Source: Croceibacterium salegens (GTDB taxonomy: Bacteria; Pseudomonadota; Alphaproteobacteria; Sphingomonadales; Sphingomonadaceae). Taken from it: a stretch of DNA of 64,000 nt. The notes below the pieces were generated by a model that saw nothing but the letters and a program-made list of their open reading frames with translations, was not told the DNA's origin and searched no databases. The translations under genes were made by a program, and so were the position numbers. Each line of letters starts with the position of its first letter. Position 1 is the stretch's first letter. Of this stretch, positions 27,258 to 35,171 are shown in pieces. The stretch is from assembly GCF_009827435.1 (NCBI RefSeq), contig NZ_WTYM01000057.1:83651-147650 (forward strand), in the 5' to 3' direction.

Positions 27258-27375
27258 GGCAATCTCCTCGTATGCGAGAGGCCGTTACAAGTGAAACCGG
27301 TTGCACGCAATGGGACGCCGGCAGCCGCCTCATCAACGTAGCTTGTCCACAAGTTATCCCGCCGGGAAACAATCG

Positions 27376-27393
27376 CTGTCACGCCGCTGTAAC
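27376..27393 (+). promoter_or_regulatory. PHO-box-like site upstream of porin gene
   Basis: CTGTCAC-GCCG-CTGTAAC is two direct 7-mers with 11-base period, close to the PhoB consensus half-site CTGTCAT. It lies about 63 bases before the porin ATG. A second such site precedes pstS, so PhoB-dependent induction under phosphate starvation is likely (inference from motif and context). Confidence 0.75.
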
Positions 27394-27455
27394 ATCTCGC
27401 GCCTAGCGGGCCGGAACGTCACATCATGGACATACGAAAGTCAGGATAAAGTCAT

Positions 27456-28757
27456 ATGACTGCAAGAAAAATGCAGACTTCGGTGCTCGCGTTGGCAGCA
27501 GCATGCGCCTGGGCGGTCCCGGCGCAGGCCGAAGATGCCGATACGGCCGCGCTCCGGCAGCAGCTCTCCGAAATGCGCGCGCAAATGGCGGCGATGGCGG
27601 AGCAGATGAACGCCATGCAGAGCCGCCTCGACTCAGCGCAGGCCAAGGCCGAGGCCGCCGAAGACGCGGCCAACGATGCCGCCCAGACCGCGCAAGTCGC
27701 GGCGGCGACCGCCGCCGACGCCAAGGCCGAGAGCGACACCACCGGTGCTTTCGCCAAAGCCGCCAAGTGGGCCGCCGACACCAAGATTTCGGGCCGGATG
27801 TATTACAACGTCAGTTCGGTCAACGCGAAGGACGCGGCCGGCAACAAGGTCGAGAGCGACGGCGGTTTCGAGCTCAAGCGCTTCTACCTCGGCGTGGACC
27901 ACAAATTCGACGATACCTTCGCCGGAAACGTCACGATGGACGTCAGCCCGGTCGACAACGGCGGCAAAGCCGTCGGCTACGGCTTCTACATCAAGAAGGC
28001 GTACCTCGAAGCCAAGCTGGCCAAGGAACTCAAGCTTCGGCTCGGCTCGGCGGACATGCCGTGGATCCCCTACGTCGAGGGCGTCTACGGCTATCGCCAC
28101 ATCGAGAAGACCCTGACCGACCTCGACAGCTTCGGCACCTCGGCCGACTGGGGCGTCCATGCCTCGGGCGATTTGGCCGATGGCGTGGTCAGCTACCAGG
28201 TATCGGCCGTTGACGGTGCCGGTTACCGCGAGCCGAAGTTCACCGAGACCATCGATTTCGAAGGCCGAATCTCGGCCAAGTTCGGCGGGTTCAACGTCGC
28301 CGTCGGCGGATACACCGGCGAGCTCGGCAAGGACGTGACCGGCGCGGCGCCCTATCGCACCGCCACGCGCTTCAACGCGATGCTGGCCTACAAGGACGAG
28401 ATCGCCGGCATGCCGGTAACGATCGGCGGCGAATACTTCACGGCGAAGAACTGGAAGGTCCTGCAGGCTGCGCCGAAGGACAAGGCCGAAGGATACTCCC
28501 TGTTTGCCTCCATCGCGCCCGTCGAGCAATGGAGCGTCTTCGGCCGCCTCGACCACATCGAGCCGTTCAAGAACTCCGCCCCGCTCATGCAGGACGATTT
28601 CATGATGTTCGGCGTGCAGTTCAGCCCGGCGACGATCGTCGACTTCGCGCTGGTCTACAAGCGCGACAATGCCGACGGCGGACTCAAGATCGGCAACCTC
28701 GGATCGGGCCAGGAAAAGCGCGACGAGGTAGGACTTTACGGCCAGTTCCGCTTCTGA
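27456..28757 (+). CDS. Phosphate-selective porin (OprO/OprP type)
   Basis: The 433-residue outer-membrane protein has a signal peptide (cleavage after AQA, about residue 25), a periplasmic coiled coil (about 30-95; ALRQQLSEMRAQMAAM then alanine-rich heptads) and a beta-barrel beginning FELKRFYLGVDHKFDDTF and ending with the C-terminal phenylalanine RF needed for assembly. The FELKRFYLG start and PVDNGG region match the phosphate-selective porin O/P family. It sits behind a PHO-box-like site and before pstS, supporting phosphate uptake across the outer membrane in low phosphate. The coiled coil is commonly used for trimer stabilisation. Confidence 0.85.
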   Translation: MTARKMQTSVLALAAACAWAVPAQAEDADTAALRQQLSEMRAQMAAMAEQMNAMQSRLDSAQAKAEAAEDAANDAAQTAQVAAATAADAKAESDTTGAFAKAAKWAADTKISGRMYYNVSSVNAKDAAGNKVESDGGFELKRFYLGVDHKFDDTFAGNVTMDVSPVDNGGKAVGYGFYIKKAYLEAKLAKELKLRLGSADMPWIPYVEGVYGYRHIEKTLTDLDSFGTSADWGVHASGDLADGVVSYQVSAVDGAGYREPKFTETIDFEGRISAKFGGFNVAVGGYTGELGKDVTGAAPYRTATRFNAMLAYKDEIAGMPVTIGGEYFTAKNWKVLQAAPKDKAEGYSLFASIAPVEQWSVFGRLDHIEPFKNSAPLMQDDFMMFGVQFSPATIVDFALVYKRDNADGGLKIGNLGSGQEKRDEVGLYGQFRF

Positions 28758-28764
28758 CCGGCAT

Positions 28765-28782
28765 TTGTCACCCCTCTGTCAC
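28765..28782 (+). promoter_or_regulatory. PHO-box-like site upstream of pstS
   Basis: TTGTCAC-CCCT-CTGTCAC has the same 11-base period and nearly the same half-sites as the repeat before the porin gene. It lies 44 bases before the pstS ATG and immediately after the porin stop, indicating that pstS has its own PhoB-type promoter besides any read-through. Confidence 0.8.
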
Positions 28783-28826
28783 ACAGCAAGCATAACGAGC
28801 CCCAGAAAACCAAGCAGGAACCTCCC

Positions 28827-29873
28827 ATGAAACTCTCGAAAACGATTGCCTTCGCTACCCTCTCGGCCCTCGCTCTGACCGCCTGCGGCAGCAATAGCGG
28901 TGGCGGCGGCGCGCGCGACTCGATCCACGCCGTCGGCTCCTCGACCGTCTATCCGTTCGCCAAGGCCGTTTCGGAAGCCTTCGCCCGCTCCAACCCCGAC
29001 TTCAAGTCGCCGCTGATCGAATCCACCGGCACCGGTGGCGGCATGAAGCTGTTCTGCGCCGGCGTCGGTGCGGAAACGCCCGACATCGCCGATGCCAGCC
29101 GCCGCATGAAGGCGAGCGAATTCGCCGACTGCCAGGCCAACGGCGTGACCGACATCATGGAGATCCAGGTCGGCCTCGACGGCATCGCCTTCGCTTCGGC
29201 GAAGGACGGCATCACGATGAACCTGACCCCGGCGATCGTCTACAAGGCGCTGGCCGCCAGGCCCTATGGCAAGGAACAGACTGCCAAGACCTGGCGCGAC
29301 GTCGATCCCTCGCTGCCCAACGACCCGATCCTCGTTTACGGCCCGCCGACCACCTCGGGCACGCGCGACGCGCTCAAGGAACTGATCCTCGAAAAGGGCT
29401 GCACCGCCGATCCGGCGATGGAAGCGCTCAAGGAAGCGGACAAGGACCAGTTCGACCAGACCTGCACCGAAGTCCGTTCCGACGGCGCCTATGTTGACCA
29501 GGGCGAGCAGGACAACCTGATCGTGCAGAAGATCGAGAGCAACACCAGGGCCGTGGGCGTGTTCGGCTACTCGTACCTCGAGGAGAACTCCGACAAGCTG
29601 CAGGACCTGCCGATGAACGGCGTCCCGGCGACCTACGAGAACATCTCGAGCTTCAAGTACCCCGGCGCCCGCCCGCTCTACATCTACGTCAAGAAGGCGC
29701 ACCTCGATGCCATTCCGGGCCTCAAGGAGTTCCTCAACGAGTGGACTTCGCAGTGGGCCAAAGGCGGCCCGCTGGCCAAGATCGGCCTCGTCGCCGCGCC
29801 TGACGACGTTCTCGCCAAGAGCGCCGCGACGATTGCCAACGGCACCACCCTTACCGCCGACGACCTCAAGTAA
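28827..29873 (+). CDS. pstS: Phosphate ABC transporter substrate-binding protein PstS
   Basis: The 348-residue protein binds phosphate in the periplasm for the PstCAB importer. It has a lipoprotein signal (LSALALTAC, cysteine 21) and the phosphate-binding motifs HAVGSSTVYPFAKAV, ESTGTGGGMKLFCAG and GPPTTSGTRDAL. It belongs to the PstS type common in alphaproteobacteria and cyanobacteria rather than the E. coli type. pstC, pstA and pstB are not in the window, so the operon is split. It ends before a strong hairpin at 29893-29928. Confidence 0.93.
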   Translation: MKLSKTIAFATLSALALTACGSNSGGGGARDSIHAVGSSTVYPFAKAVSEAFARSNPDFKSPLIESTGTGGGMKLFCAGVGAETPDIADASRRMKASEFADCQANGVTDIMEIQVGLDGIAFASAKDGITMNLTPAIVYKALAARPYGKEQTAKTWRDVDPSLPNDPILVYGPPTTSGTRDALKELILEKGCTADPAMEALKEADKDQFDQTCTEVRSDGAYVDQGEQDNLIVQKIESNTRAVGVFGYSYLEENSDKLQDLPMNGVPATYENISSFKYPGARPLYIYVKKAHLDAIPGLKEFLNEWTSQWAKGGPLAKIGLVAAPDDVLAKSAATIANGTTLTADDLK

Positions 29874-29892
29874 GGTCTTCGGTGTACCCGGA

Positions 29893-29928
29893 GGCGGCGC
29901 GGACAGTATCCCTTTGGTCCGCGCCGCC
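29893..29928. terminator. Bidirectional hairpin between pstS and SGNH hydrolase gene
   Basis: GGCGGCGCGGAC (29893-29904) pairs perfectly with 29917-29928 across a 12-base loop. It is a 12-bp GC-rich stem between two convergent genes. No strong T-run follows on either strand, so it may be a weak terminator or a 3'-end stabiliser. Confidence 0.65.
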
Positions 29929-29942
29929 GACCGGCTTCCGGT

Positions 29943-31175
29943 TTAGTTGAACAGCGACAGGTCGATCGAATCCCCGACTGCCTTGAGCCCGGCGTCGGAG
30001 CCGTGCAGGTGGTCGCCCATGTGGTAGCCGTCGCGCATCTGCTCGGTATCGGCCGGGTCGGCGAAGGCGAGGTCGATCCGCGTCACGGCGTCGAACGCGC
30101 CGCCGTTGACGATCCAGTCGTTGATCGCCTGCCGGGCCTTTTCGCCCTCTTCCGACCAGTAGCTCGCACCCTTGTACGGGCCGATCGGTGCGCCGATCAC
30201 CTTGATACCGGCCTCATGCGCGCGGGCGATGAGCTGCTTGTAGCCGGCGATCATCTGGTCGACGTCGATCTGCGGCTGGTCGAGCGTGAAGGCGGCCCCG
30301 CCCGGACCACCGCGCTGCGGGCCATAGCGGTTGCCGATGTCGTTCACGCCCTCGAACACGATCATGTACTTCACGTTCGGCAGGCTCAGCACGTCCTCGT
30401 CGAACCTGCTCAGCGCGGACTCGCCCATGCCCGGGCTGAGCACGCGGTTGCCGCTGATCGCCTGGTTGGCGACCGCCCATTCCTTGCCCGCGGCCTGCAG
30501 CCGGTTGGCGAGGATATCGGGCCAGCGGCGGTTGGCGCCGGGGGTCGAGCCGACCCCGTCGGTGATCGAATCGCCATAGGCGACGATGGTGCCGAGCGCG
30601 TCGGGCGAATCCACCTCGACGCCCGACAGGAAAGCACGGAACTGCTTCCTGTCGGCCGGCTCGAAGCTCTTGCCGACGAAGTTGCCCGGCGGGCTGACGG
30701 CAAGCTCGTCCGTGCCGGTCAGGTGGCAGGTGCAGGCGCCGGTGTCCTCGGGCAGGTACATTTCGACCTTCATCCGCGCGAGGTCGGGCAGGTCGACGTC
30801 GACGACATCGGAGACGAACGGCGAACCGCGCGGGATCACCGCCCCGGCCTCGCCGCCGAAGGTCAGCGTGCGGCCGGTGCCCGGCACTTCCTTGCCGGCA
30901 TCGTCGATCTGCGCGATCCGCGCCGCGCCGATCTTGAGCGGGTGGGGGCCATAGCGGTTGGAGAAGGTCACCCGCAGCTTCGATCCGCCTTCGCTCACGC
31001 GGACGACCTGCGTGATCGTGACGTTGTCGTAGCTCGCCGCGGCGAACGGCCCTTCGGTGGACAACGGCGCGTGCGGCGCGGCGGTCCAGCTGGCCACCCA
31101 CTTGGCGTCGGCCGGCGAGGTGGCCACGGCCAGCATTGCGGCGGCGCCAGCAAGGCTGAGTTTCGTAATTCGCAT
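29943..31175 (-). CDS. Exported SGNH/GDSL-family esterase
   Basis: The 410-residue protein has a signal peptide (MRITKLSLAGAAAMLAVATSPADA), an N-terminal jelly-roll-like region (about 25-185, KWVASWTAAPHAP) and a C-terminal SGNH hydrolase: block I is IVAYGDSITDGVGS (serine nucleophile), block II NQAISGNR, block III FEGVNDIGNR and block V DGYHMGDHLHG (Asp-His). This architecture occurs in carbohydrate and lipid esterases, including xylan/rhamnogalacturonan acetyl esterases. It is likely periplasmic. Substrate is not evident from neighbours. Confidence 0.85.
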   Translation of the reverse strand: MRITKLSLAGAAAMLAVATSPADAKWVASWTAAPHAPLSTEGPFAAASYDNVTITQVVRVSEGGSKLRVTFSNRYGPHPLKIGAARIAQIDDAGKEVPGTGRTLTFGGEAGAVIPRGSPFVSDVVDVDLPDLARMKVEMYLPEDTGACTCHLTGTDELAVSPPGNFVGKSFEPADRKQFRAFLSGVEVDSPDALGTIVAYGDSITDGVGSTPGANRRWPDILANRLQAAGKEWAVANQAISGNRVLSPGMGESALSRFDEDVLSLPNVKYMIVFEGVNDIGNRYGPQRGGPGGAAFTLDQPQIDVDQMIAGYKQLIARAHEAGIKVIGAPIGPYKGASYWSEEGEKARQAINDWIVNGGAFDAVTRIDLAFADPADTEQMRDGYHMGDHLHGSDAGLKAVGDSIDLSLFN

Positions 31176-31214
31176 TGAAAAAGCCCTCCCAAAAATCTCA
31201 ATTCGGCAAGTAAC

Positions 31215-31829
31215 TTAGCCCTTGTAAACCCAGTACTCCGGCCCCCAGCGCTCCTCGAGTTCGGCGAGGCACTCGACGTGGATTTCGCGCACGCGGGCGG
31301 CGGGCATGAATTCTGCCGGGTCGATTTCCTCGATCTTGAGCGTTGACTTGTCCTCGTAGAGGTGCTCGCCCTTGAGCAGCGCCTTCTCGTCGTAGGGCCA
31401 GATGAAGGCCTGCAGCGAATGGACGAGGTAGAGCCCGTCGTCCTTGAGTCCCTCGTGCCCGACCTTTGCCAGCTCGGCGCCGGTCGACATCTGGTGGAAC
31501 CACATCTCGTCGGCAATGCCCCAGTCGGCCACCGCGACCTTGTCGCCCGAGTTCCACAGCACGATCTCGCCGATGCCCGAGTAGAAATCGAACACCCCCT
31601 TGGTGCCGTGGACCTGGAACGGCGTCGCGCCCCAGGTGATGTGGTAGACCGGATCGGGCGCCATCATGTCGGGCGCGGTGATCTCCTCGAACATGCTCGC
31701 GCCTTCGAGGTGCACGTGGCGGCAGTAGTTCTTCAGGATCGCCTTGTGCAGCGGGTCGGTGACCTTGTTGTGCAGTTCGATCGACGGGTCCATGCAGCGA
31801 TAGACCTCGGCTTCGTATTTCGATGCCAT
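31215..31829 (-). CDS. Uncharacterised cytoplasmic protein, NTF2/SnoaL-like guess
   Basis: The 204-residue product has no signal peptide or membrane helix. It begins MASKYEAEVYRCMDPSIELH and contains several tryptophan and histidine residues (VYHITWGATPFQVHG, LVHSLQAFIWPYDE). The spacing of helices followed by curved strands, and the EAEVY...FEEITAPDMM pattern, resemble SnoaL/NTF2-like proteins, but I do not recognise a defined family. GGAGAGGAAC upstream of the ATG is a good ribosome site. It lies 38 bases before the SGNH gene on the same strand. No function is proposed. Confidence 0.55.
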   Translation of the reverse strand: MASKYEAEVYRCMDPSIELHNKVTDPLHKAILKNYCRHVHLEGASMFEEITAPDMMAPDPVYHITWGATPFQVHGTKGVFDFYSGIGEIVLWNSGDKVAVADWGIADEMWFHQMSTGAELAKVGHEGLKDDGLYLVHSLQAFIWPYDEKALLKGEHLYEDKSTLKIEEIDPAEFMPAARVREIHVECLAELEERWGPEYWVYKG

Positions 31830-32204
31830 GTGGGTTCCTCTCCTTCGCGGCATTGATGGCACATGGAGGGCGCGGGAGAAAGCGCCTGAGGTGACTGGCA
31901 CGGACCGGGTGTTTCACGGTCCAGCGGTGAAAACGTCCGGTCCGTGGAGTTTACGCCCGCTTGACACATCTGACAGTGTCCTGGGCCAAAACTCTGCGGG
32001 CCGAAATTTACGCTGTCCTGCACTCCCTTTGTGCTTGAAGGGCCCGATCCGCTGTCTGTTCTGTTCTGGGGATGCGGATCGTGACTGCCCTGCCGGGATC
32101 GACAGGCGCGGTAGCGTAATCGTCAGGGTGATCATCTCCCCAAGGTCGAAATTAACCGTCTTGGGCAAGACTCCCAAAATGTAGACAAAAGCGGAGAGGG
32201 CAAA
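31830..32204. other. Intergenic stretch before PilZ-like gene
   Basis: These 375 bases lack a credible gene. Base composition drops toward AT here, marking the left edge of an accessory-looking region. A 7-bp inverted pair GATCCGC/GCGGATC is visible at about 32047-32082. The last 40 bases presumably contain the promoter and an AGAGGG ribosome site for the PilZ-like gene. Confidence 0.5.
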
Positions 32205-32549
32205 ATGTCCGTACTTGCCATACGCGCGCATGAGCGTTTTGGCGTCTATCGGAGAGTCTTCCTCCGCAAGAATCGCACCTGCGCAGGTGTCGGACTACTG
32301 ATCCAGCAATCCCTCGGTGGGTGCAGGGTAGGAAGCCTCGAAGAGTCAGAGTTCTGCAAGGGCGACCAGGTGAACTTCTGGATAGAGGGGCATGGCCGAA
32401 TTGCCGGCGAGGTGTGCTGGTCAGGCAGCCATGGCGTAGGCCTGTGCTTTGACCAACCGCTTGAACAGGGCGACTTGCTGCACTTGTCAGAATTGGTGAG
32501 AAGCGAGCCCGAAGCTGAAGCGCAGGTCTTGCGCTTATTCGGCACCTGA
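32205..32549 (+). CDS. PilZ-like domain protein (degenerate motif)
   Basis: The 114-residue product has the layout of a small PilZ domain: a basic N-terminal patch (FGVYRRVFLRKNRT), then IQQSLGGCRVGSLEE at the place of the D/NxSxxG cyclic di-GMP loop (glutamine replaces the usual aspartate), then strands VNFWIEGHGRIAGEVCWS and GVGLCFDQPL ending in LLHLSEL. PilZ proteins bind cyclic di-GMP or serve as partner domains; the substituted motif suggests weakened or lost binding. It faces a second, canonical PilZ gene convergently 110 bases away. Composition is less GC-rich than the core genes. Confidence 0.6.
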   Translation: MSVLAIRAHERFGVYRRVFLRKNRTCAGVGLLIQQSLGGCRVGSLEESEFCKGDQVNFWIEGHGRIAGEVCWSGSHGVGLCFDQPLEQGDLLHLSELVRSEPEAEAQVLRLFGT

Positions 32550-32596
32550 CTCGCGCGAGCGCAATGCAACCAAGGAATGGGATGCCGGCAGCGGAC

Positions 32597-32625
32597 TGTC
32601 GGCTAGCGAACTAATTTTGGACGCT
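32597..32625 (+). repeat. Degenerate copy of the cassette 'head' motif
   Basis: TGTCGGCTAGCGAACTAATT followed by TTGGACGCT agrees at about 23 of 30 positions with the palindromic head motif of the cassette units in comM (compare 34417-34446). It lies between the convergent PilZ genes. It is listed because it suggests that the neighbouring accessory genes may have arrived by the same route. Confidence 0.4.
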
Positions 32626-32658
32626 CTCGATTTCTGAAAGGCCAAAATCATTGCGTTG

Positions 32659-33060
32659 CTACCTCGGCGTAGGGTGAGTGATAGTATCTTCAACCGGCGG
32701 AAAGCGCGCCACGATACTGTCCACGACAGAGGGATGAAGCGGGGCGAGGAACCCCATTCCGGCTTTACCATCCTGAGTCCAAGCGACGAATCCTGCTTGT
32801 ATTTCCAAATTGGCAAACTTTATCGAGTAAATTCTTTCCAAGACCGGGTGACCGTGTCTTATTGTGATTGCACAGCCTTCCTCGGAAATATCATCGATTG
32901 TGCCCCGGCAAAACGAGCCTTTCGCATCTTTCATGATTGTCTCAACGTGCGTTTCACGTCGAGAACTCGATCGTCTGTTTGGTTGAACTTCGTCGGTTTG
33001 GCTCATCTCAGCCCCGCTCGTCGCTTTGAGCTTAGTAGGACATGAATCAATTTCAACCAT
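32659..33060 (-). CDS. PilZ domain protein
   Basis: The 133-residue protein has a canonical PilZ domain: the RxxxR motif in NRRSSSRRE (about 28-36) and the DxSxxG motif in DDISEEGCAI (about 57-66), followed by strands YSIKFANLEIQAGFVAW and GMGFLAPL. It should bind cyclic di-GMP and act on an unknown partner. The diguanylate cyclase at 24.3-26 kb is a potential source of the messenger but is not adjacent. ATG 33060 is supported by AAAGGAG eight bases upstream; an in-frame ATG 18 codons later has none. Confidence 0.8.
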   Translation of the reverse strand: MVEIDSCPTKLKATSGAEMSQTDEVQPNRRSSSRRETHVETIMKDAKGSFCRGTIDDISEEGCAITIRHGHPVLERIYSIKFANLEIQAGFVAWTQDGKAGMGFLAPLHPSVVDSIVARFPPVEDTITHPTPR

Positions 33061-33517
33061 ATAGATTCTCCTTTCTACGCTGACATGTCGTCGACCAGAT
33101 TAGGCAAATCATAAATGCCGCGGTGGTGTCTCTCTTCCACCCTTTTCGTGACTTTATCGACAAGGCTGGTCATTGCCTCGAGCGGACCAACCGCTAATGA
33201 CCGCGATTGCGGGCATTGATTGTTGGCTGCATGATTACCGCATGAAGCGGAGAAGATTTGTGATGTCAGGTGGAGCCCGAGCGCTATTTGGCGTTGTGGG
33301 TATCGTTTTGTTGACAAGCGAAATGCACAATATTGGGTGGGGCAAAATAATAACGACGGAACGCCAGTCAAGATGGCGGAACATCCTAGCGCATTCTGGT
33401 TGTACATTGTGTTCAAGGCAATATTAGGAATTGCAGACGTCTACGCTTTTGTTTTTGGGATTAAGAAAGCCCGGTCAGGAATGACAGCTTTCCACGCAAG
33501 AGCAGACCAAGTAGCCG
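33061..33517. other. Low-GC stretch between PilZ gene and comM 3' end
   Basis: This 457-base segment has no intact convincing gene. It holds a degenerate cassette head motif (about 33190-33218), two overlapping short frames that read best as one frameshifted small membrane protein (33242-33549), and a degenerate tail motif (33481-33507). It looks like the remains of a third cassette-like unit next to the end of comM. Confidence 0.5.
33190..33507 (+). mobile_element. Decayed third cassette-like unit
   Basis: The left end, CCGCTAATGACCGCGATTGC then GGGCATTGA (33190-33218), matches the head motif of the comM cassettes at most positions with one indel. The right end ATGACAGCTTTCCACGCAAG then AGCAGAC (33481-33507) matches the tail motif start at 35071-35097 in 22 of 27 positions. 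Between them lies a damaged small membrane-protein frame in the same orientation as the cargo of the intact units. The inner conserved part of the tail and the AGCAGGTT core are not recognisable, so the element is probably dead. Confidence 0.45.
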
Positions 33518-33549
33518 TCAAGCACGCGGTGGCTGCCTGCGATAGCTGA
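33242..33549 (+). pseudogene. Frameshifted small membrane-protein gene
   Basis: One frame from ATG 33242 encodes MKRRRFVMSGGARALFGVVG and a first membrane helix (VVGIVLLT); another frame, entered near 33337-33350, continues DGTPVKMAEHPSAFWLYIVF with a second helix (FKAILGIADVYAFVFGI). Together they read like one two-helix protein with a frameshift near the A/T-rich GGCAAAATAATAACG. The second frame then runs into the comM 3' end with no clean stop, consistent with a TGA to GGA change just before the tail motif. Low confidence, as each frame is short. Confidence 0.35.
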
Positions 33550-34388
33550 GCGCCTCCGCGACGTGGATGCGGCCGACGCTTTCTGACCCAGACAAGTCGG
33601 CAATCGTGCGCGCCACCCTCAGGATGCGGGTGTAGCCGCGCGCTGAGAGGCGCATCGCCTCGGCGGCCTGCATGAGGAGCTTGCAGCCCGCGTCGTCGGG
33701 CGTGACGAAGGATTCCAGCCCCTCGCCGTCGAGGTCGGCGTTGGTGCGGGCGCCCGTCCGGTCCTTGCGCGCGGTCTGGACGGCGCGAGACGCGGCGACC
33801 CGCGCGGCGACTTCGGCGCTGCCTTCGGCGGGCGGGGGCAGGGCGAGGTCGGCGGCACTGACCGGGTCGACCTCGACGTGGAGGTCGATGCGGTCGAGCA
33901 GCGGGCCGGAAACCTTGCTCTGGTAGTCGGCGGCGCAGCGCGGGGCGCGGCTGCAGGCGAGCGCGGCATCGCCGAGGTGCCCGCAGCGGCACGGGTTCAT
34001 CGCCGCGATGAGCTGGACGCGCGCGGGGTAGGTCACATGGGCATTGGCCCGCGCCACGCTGACCTCGCCGGTCTCGAGCGGCTGGCGCAGCGAATCGAGC
34101 ACCGCGCGCTGGAACTCGGGCAGTTCGTCGAGGAAGAGCACGCCGAGGTGCGCGAGGCTGACCTCTCCCGGCTTCACCCGCAGCCCGCCGCCGGTGAGCG
34201 CGGCGATCGAGGCCGAGTGGTGCGGGTCGCGGTAGGGCCGGCGGCGGCTGATGCGCCCACCCTCGAGCGTTCCGGCGACCGACTGCACCATCGAGGCTTC
34301 GAGCGCCTCGCCCGGCGTCATCGGCGGCAGGATCCCCGGCAGGCACGAAGCGAGCAGCGACTTGCCCGCGCCCGGCGGCCCGATCATC

Positions 34389-34442
34389 AGCAGGTTCAGG
34401 CCCCCAAAAGCGGCCTGTCCGCTAACGACCCAATTGCGGACG
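34389..34442 (+). repeat. Cassette 'head' repeat, copy 1
   Basis: These 54 bases, starting AGCAGGTTCAGGCCCCCAAA and ending GCGGACG, are identical to 35164-35217. The first eight bases, AGCAGGTT, belong also to the comM coding sequence and are the presumed crossover core. The rest is the left end of unit A and contains the palindrome GTCCGC/GCGGAC. Confidence 0.95.
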
Positions 34443-35171
34443 CTTTCTGAAACTGCTCCATTTGCTCGACGAACTGTTCGCACCAAGGGGAGATTATGGC
34501 CGCGCTTACAATCCGGCTCAAGGCAGCGACATTGGGCTTTGGTATTACGGTTGCGCCGTTAGCTATCGTTGCAACTGCGCACCTAACTTTTATGCCGCAG
34601 ATCGTCGCGGCTATGGAAGGACTGGACAGTAACGATCGAGCTCTGGCGGTTTCGTTCTTGCGAAGGGATTGGTTTGCGCAGCACGGTATAGTGGCAATAT
34701 TATTTGCCATTTACTGGGTGATAACGGCGGCGCTCGGAAAAGAACAAATTCTAAGGGCCAAGGCTGCCAATAGCATCCTGGCCTTTTGCGTTGCCGCATA
34801 TCTGACAATAACTTTGTACTTCATCTTCGTTCAGTGGCCCGACGGACTAACGTTCGTATGCCCGCTTCTCGGTATCTCTGACGCAGACGCGCCCCCCTTC
34901 GGCTTCGACGTCCCGTCATCATGCGATGCTTTCGTCTACGCGGCCAACCAAATGATATTGTTGGGACTGGTGGGATTGATCGCACCCCTGATCATAAGCC
35001 TAGTCGTCCGCATAGTTTCATCTCGCCGCGCATATCAGCTAAAGGATGAGGCTCCTCCATCCTTGCTTGAATGACTGCTTTCCACCCATTAGCTGACTTC
35101 GGGGGCTGACTATGTAACACCCGATAGTCGCCGTTCCTGTGTGGGTCTTTACAACACAACAGGAGCAGGTT
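34397..35171 (+). mobile_element. Cassette-like unit A (775 bp)
   Basis: The unit runs from just after AGCAGGTT at 34389-34396 to the end of the next AGCAGGTT at 35164-35171. It has a 46-base conserved left end (after the core), one gene on the plus strand (opposite to comM) and a 94-base conserved right end. Unit B follows directly with the same ends and different content. Single-copy shared junctions, an 8-base core at all three boundaries and exact restoration of comM on removal point to site-specific insertion of circles, as in integron cassette arrays, but the conserved sequence continues well past the core on both sides, which is not the attC pattern. No recombinase is encoded. Confidence 0.75.
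34496..35074 (+). CDS. Cassette A cargo: four-helix membrane protein of unknown function
   Basis: The 192-residue product has four hydrophobic helices (about 13-33, 66-82, 95-113 and 150-171) separated by short polar loops, one of which holds two cysteines (FVCPLLGIS and PSSCDAF) and may face the periplasm. I recognise no family. AAGGGGAG stands six bases before the ATG, so the gene carries its own ribosome site although no clear promoter is visible. Codon use is less GC-biased than in core genes, suggesting foreign origin. It ends three bases before the conserved tail repeat, as expected for compact cassettes. Confidence 0.65.
   Translation: MAALTIRLKAATLGFGITVAPLAIVATAHLTFMPQIVAAMEGLDSNDRALAVSFLRRDWFAQHGIVAILFAIYWVITAALGKEQILRAKAANSILAFCVAAYLTITLYFIFVQWPDGLTFVCPLLGISDADAPPFGFDVPSSCDAFVYAANQMILLGLVGLIAPLIISLVVRIVSSRRAYQLKDEAPPSLLE

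Noticed and set aside
33075..33416. 113-codon minus-strand frame between PilZ and comM
   Set aside because: Odd composition, no ribosome site and no domain; the plus-strand remnants and cassette-like motifs explain the interval better.
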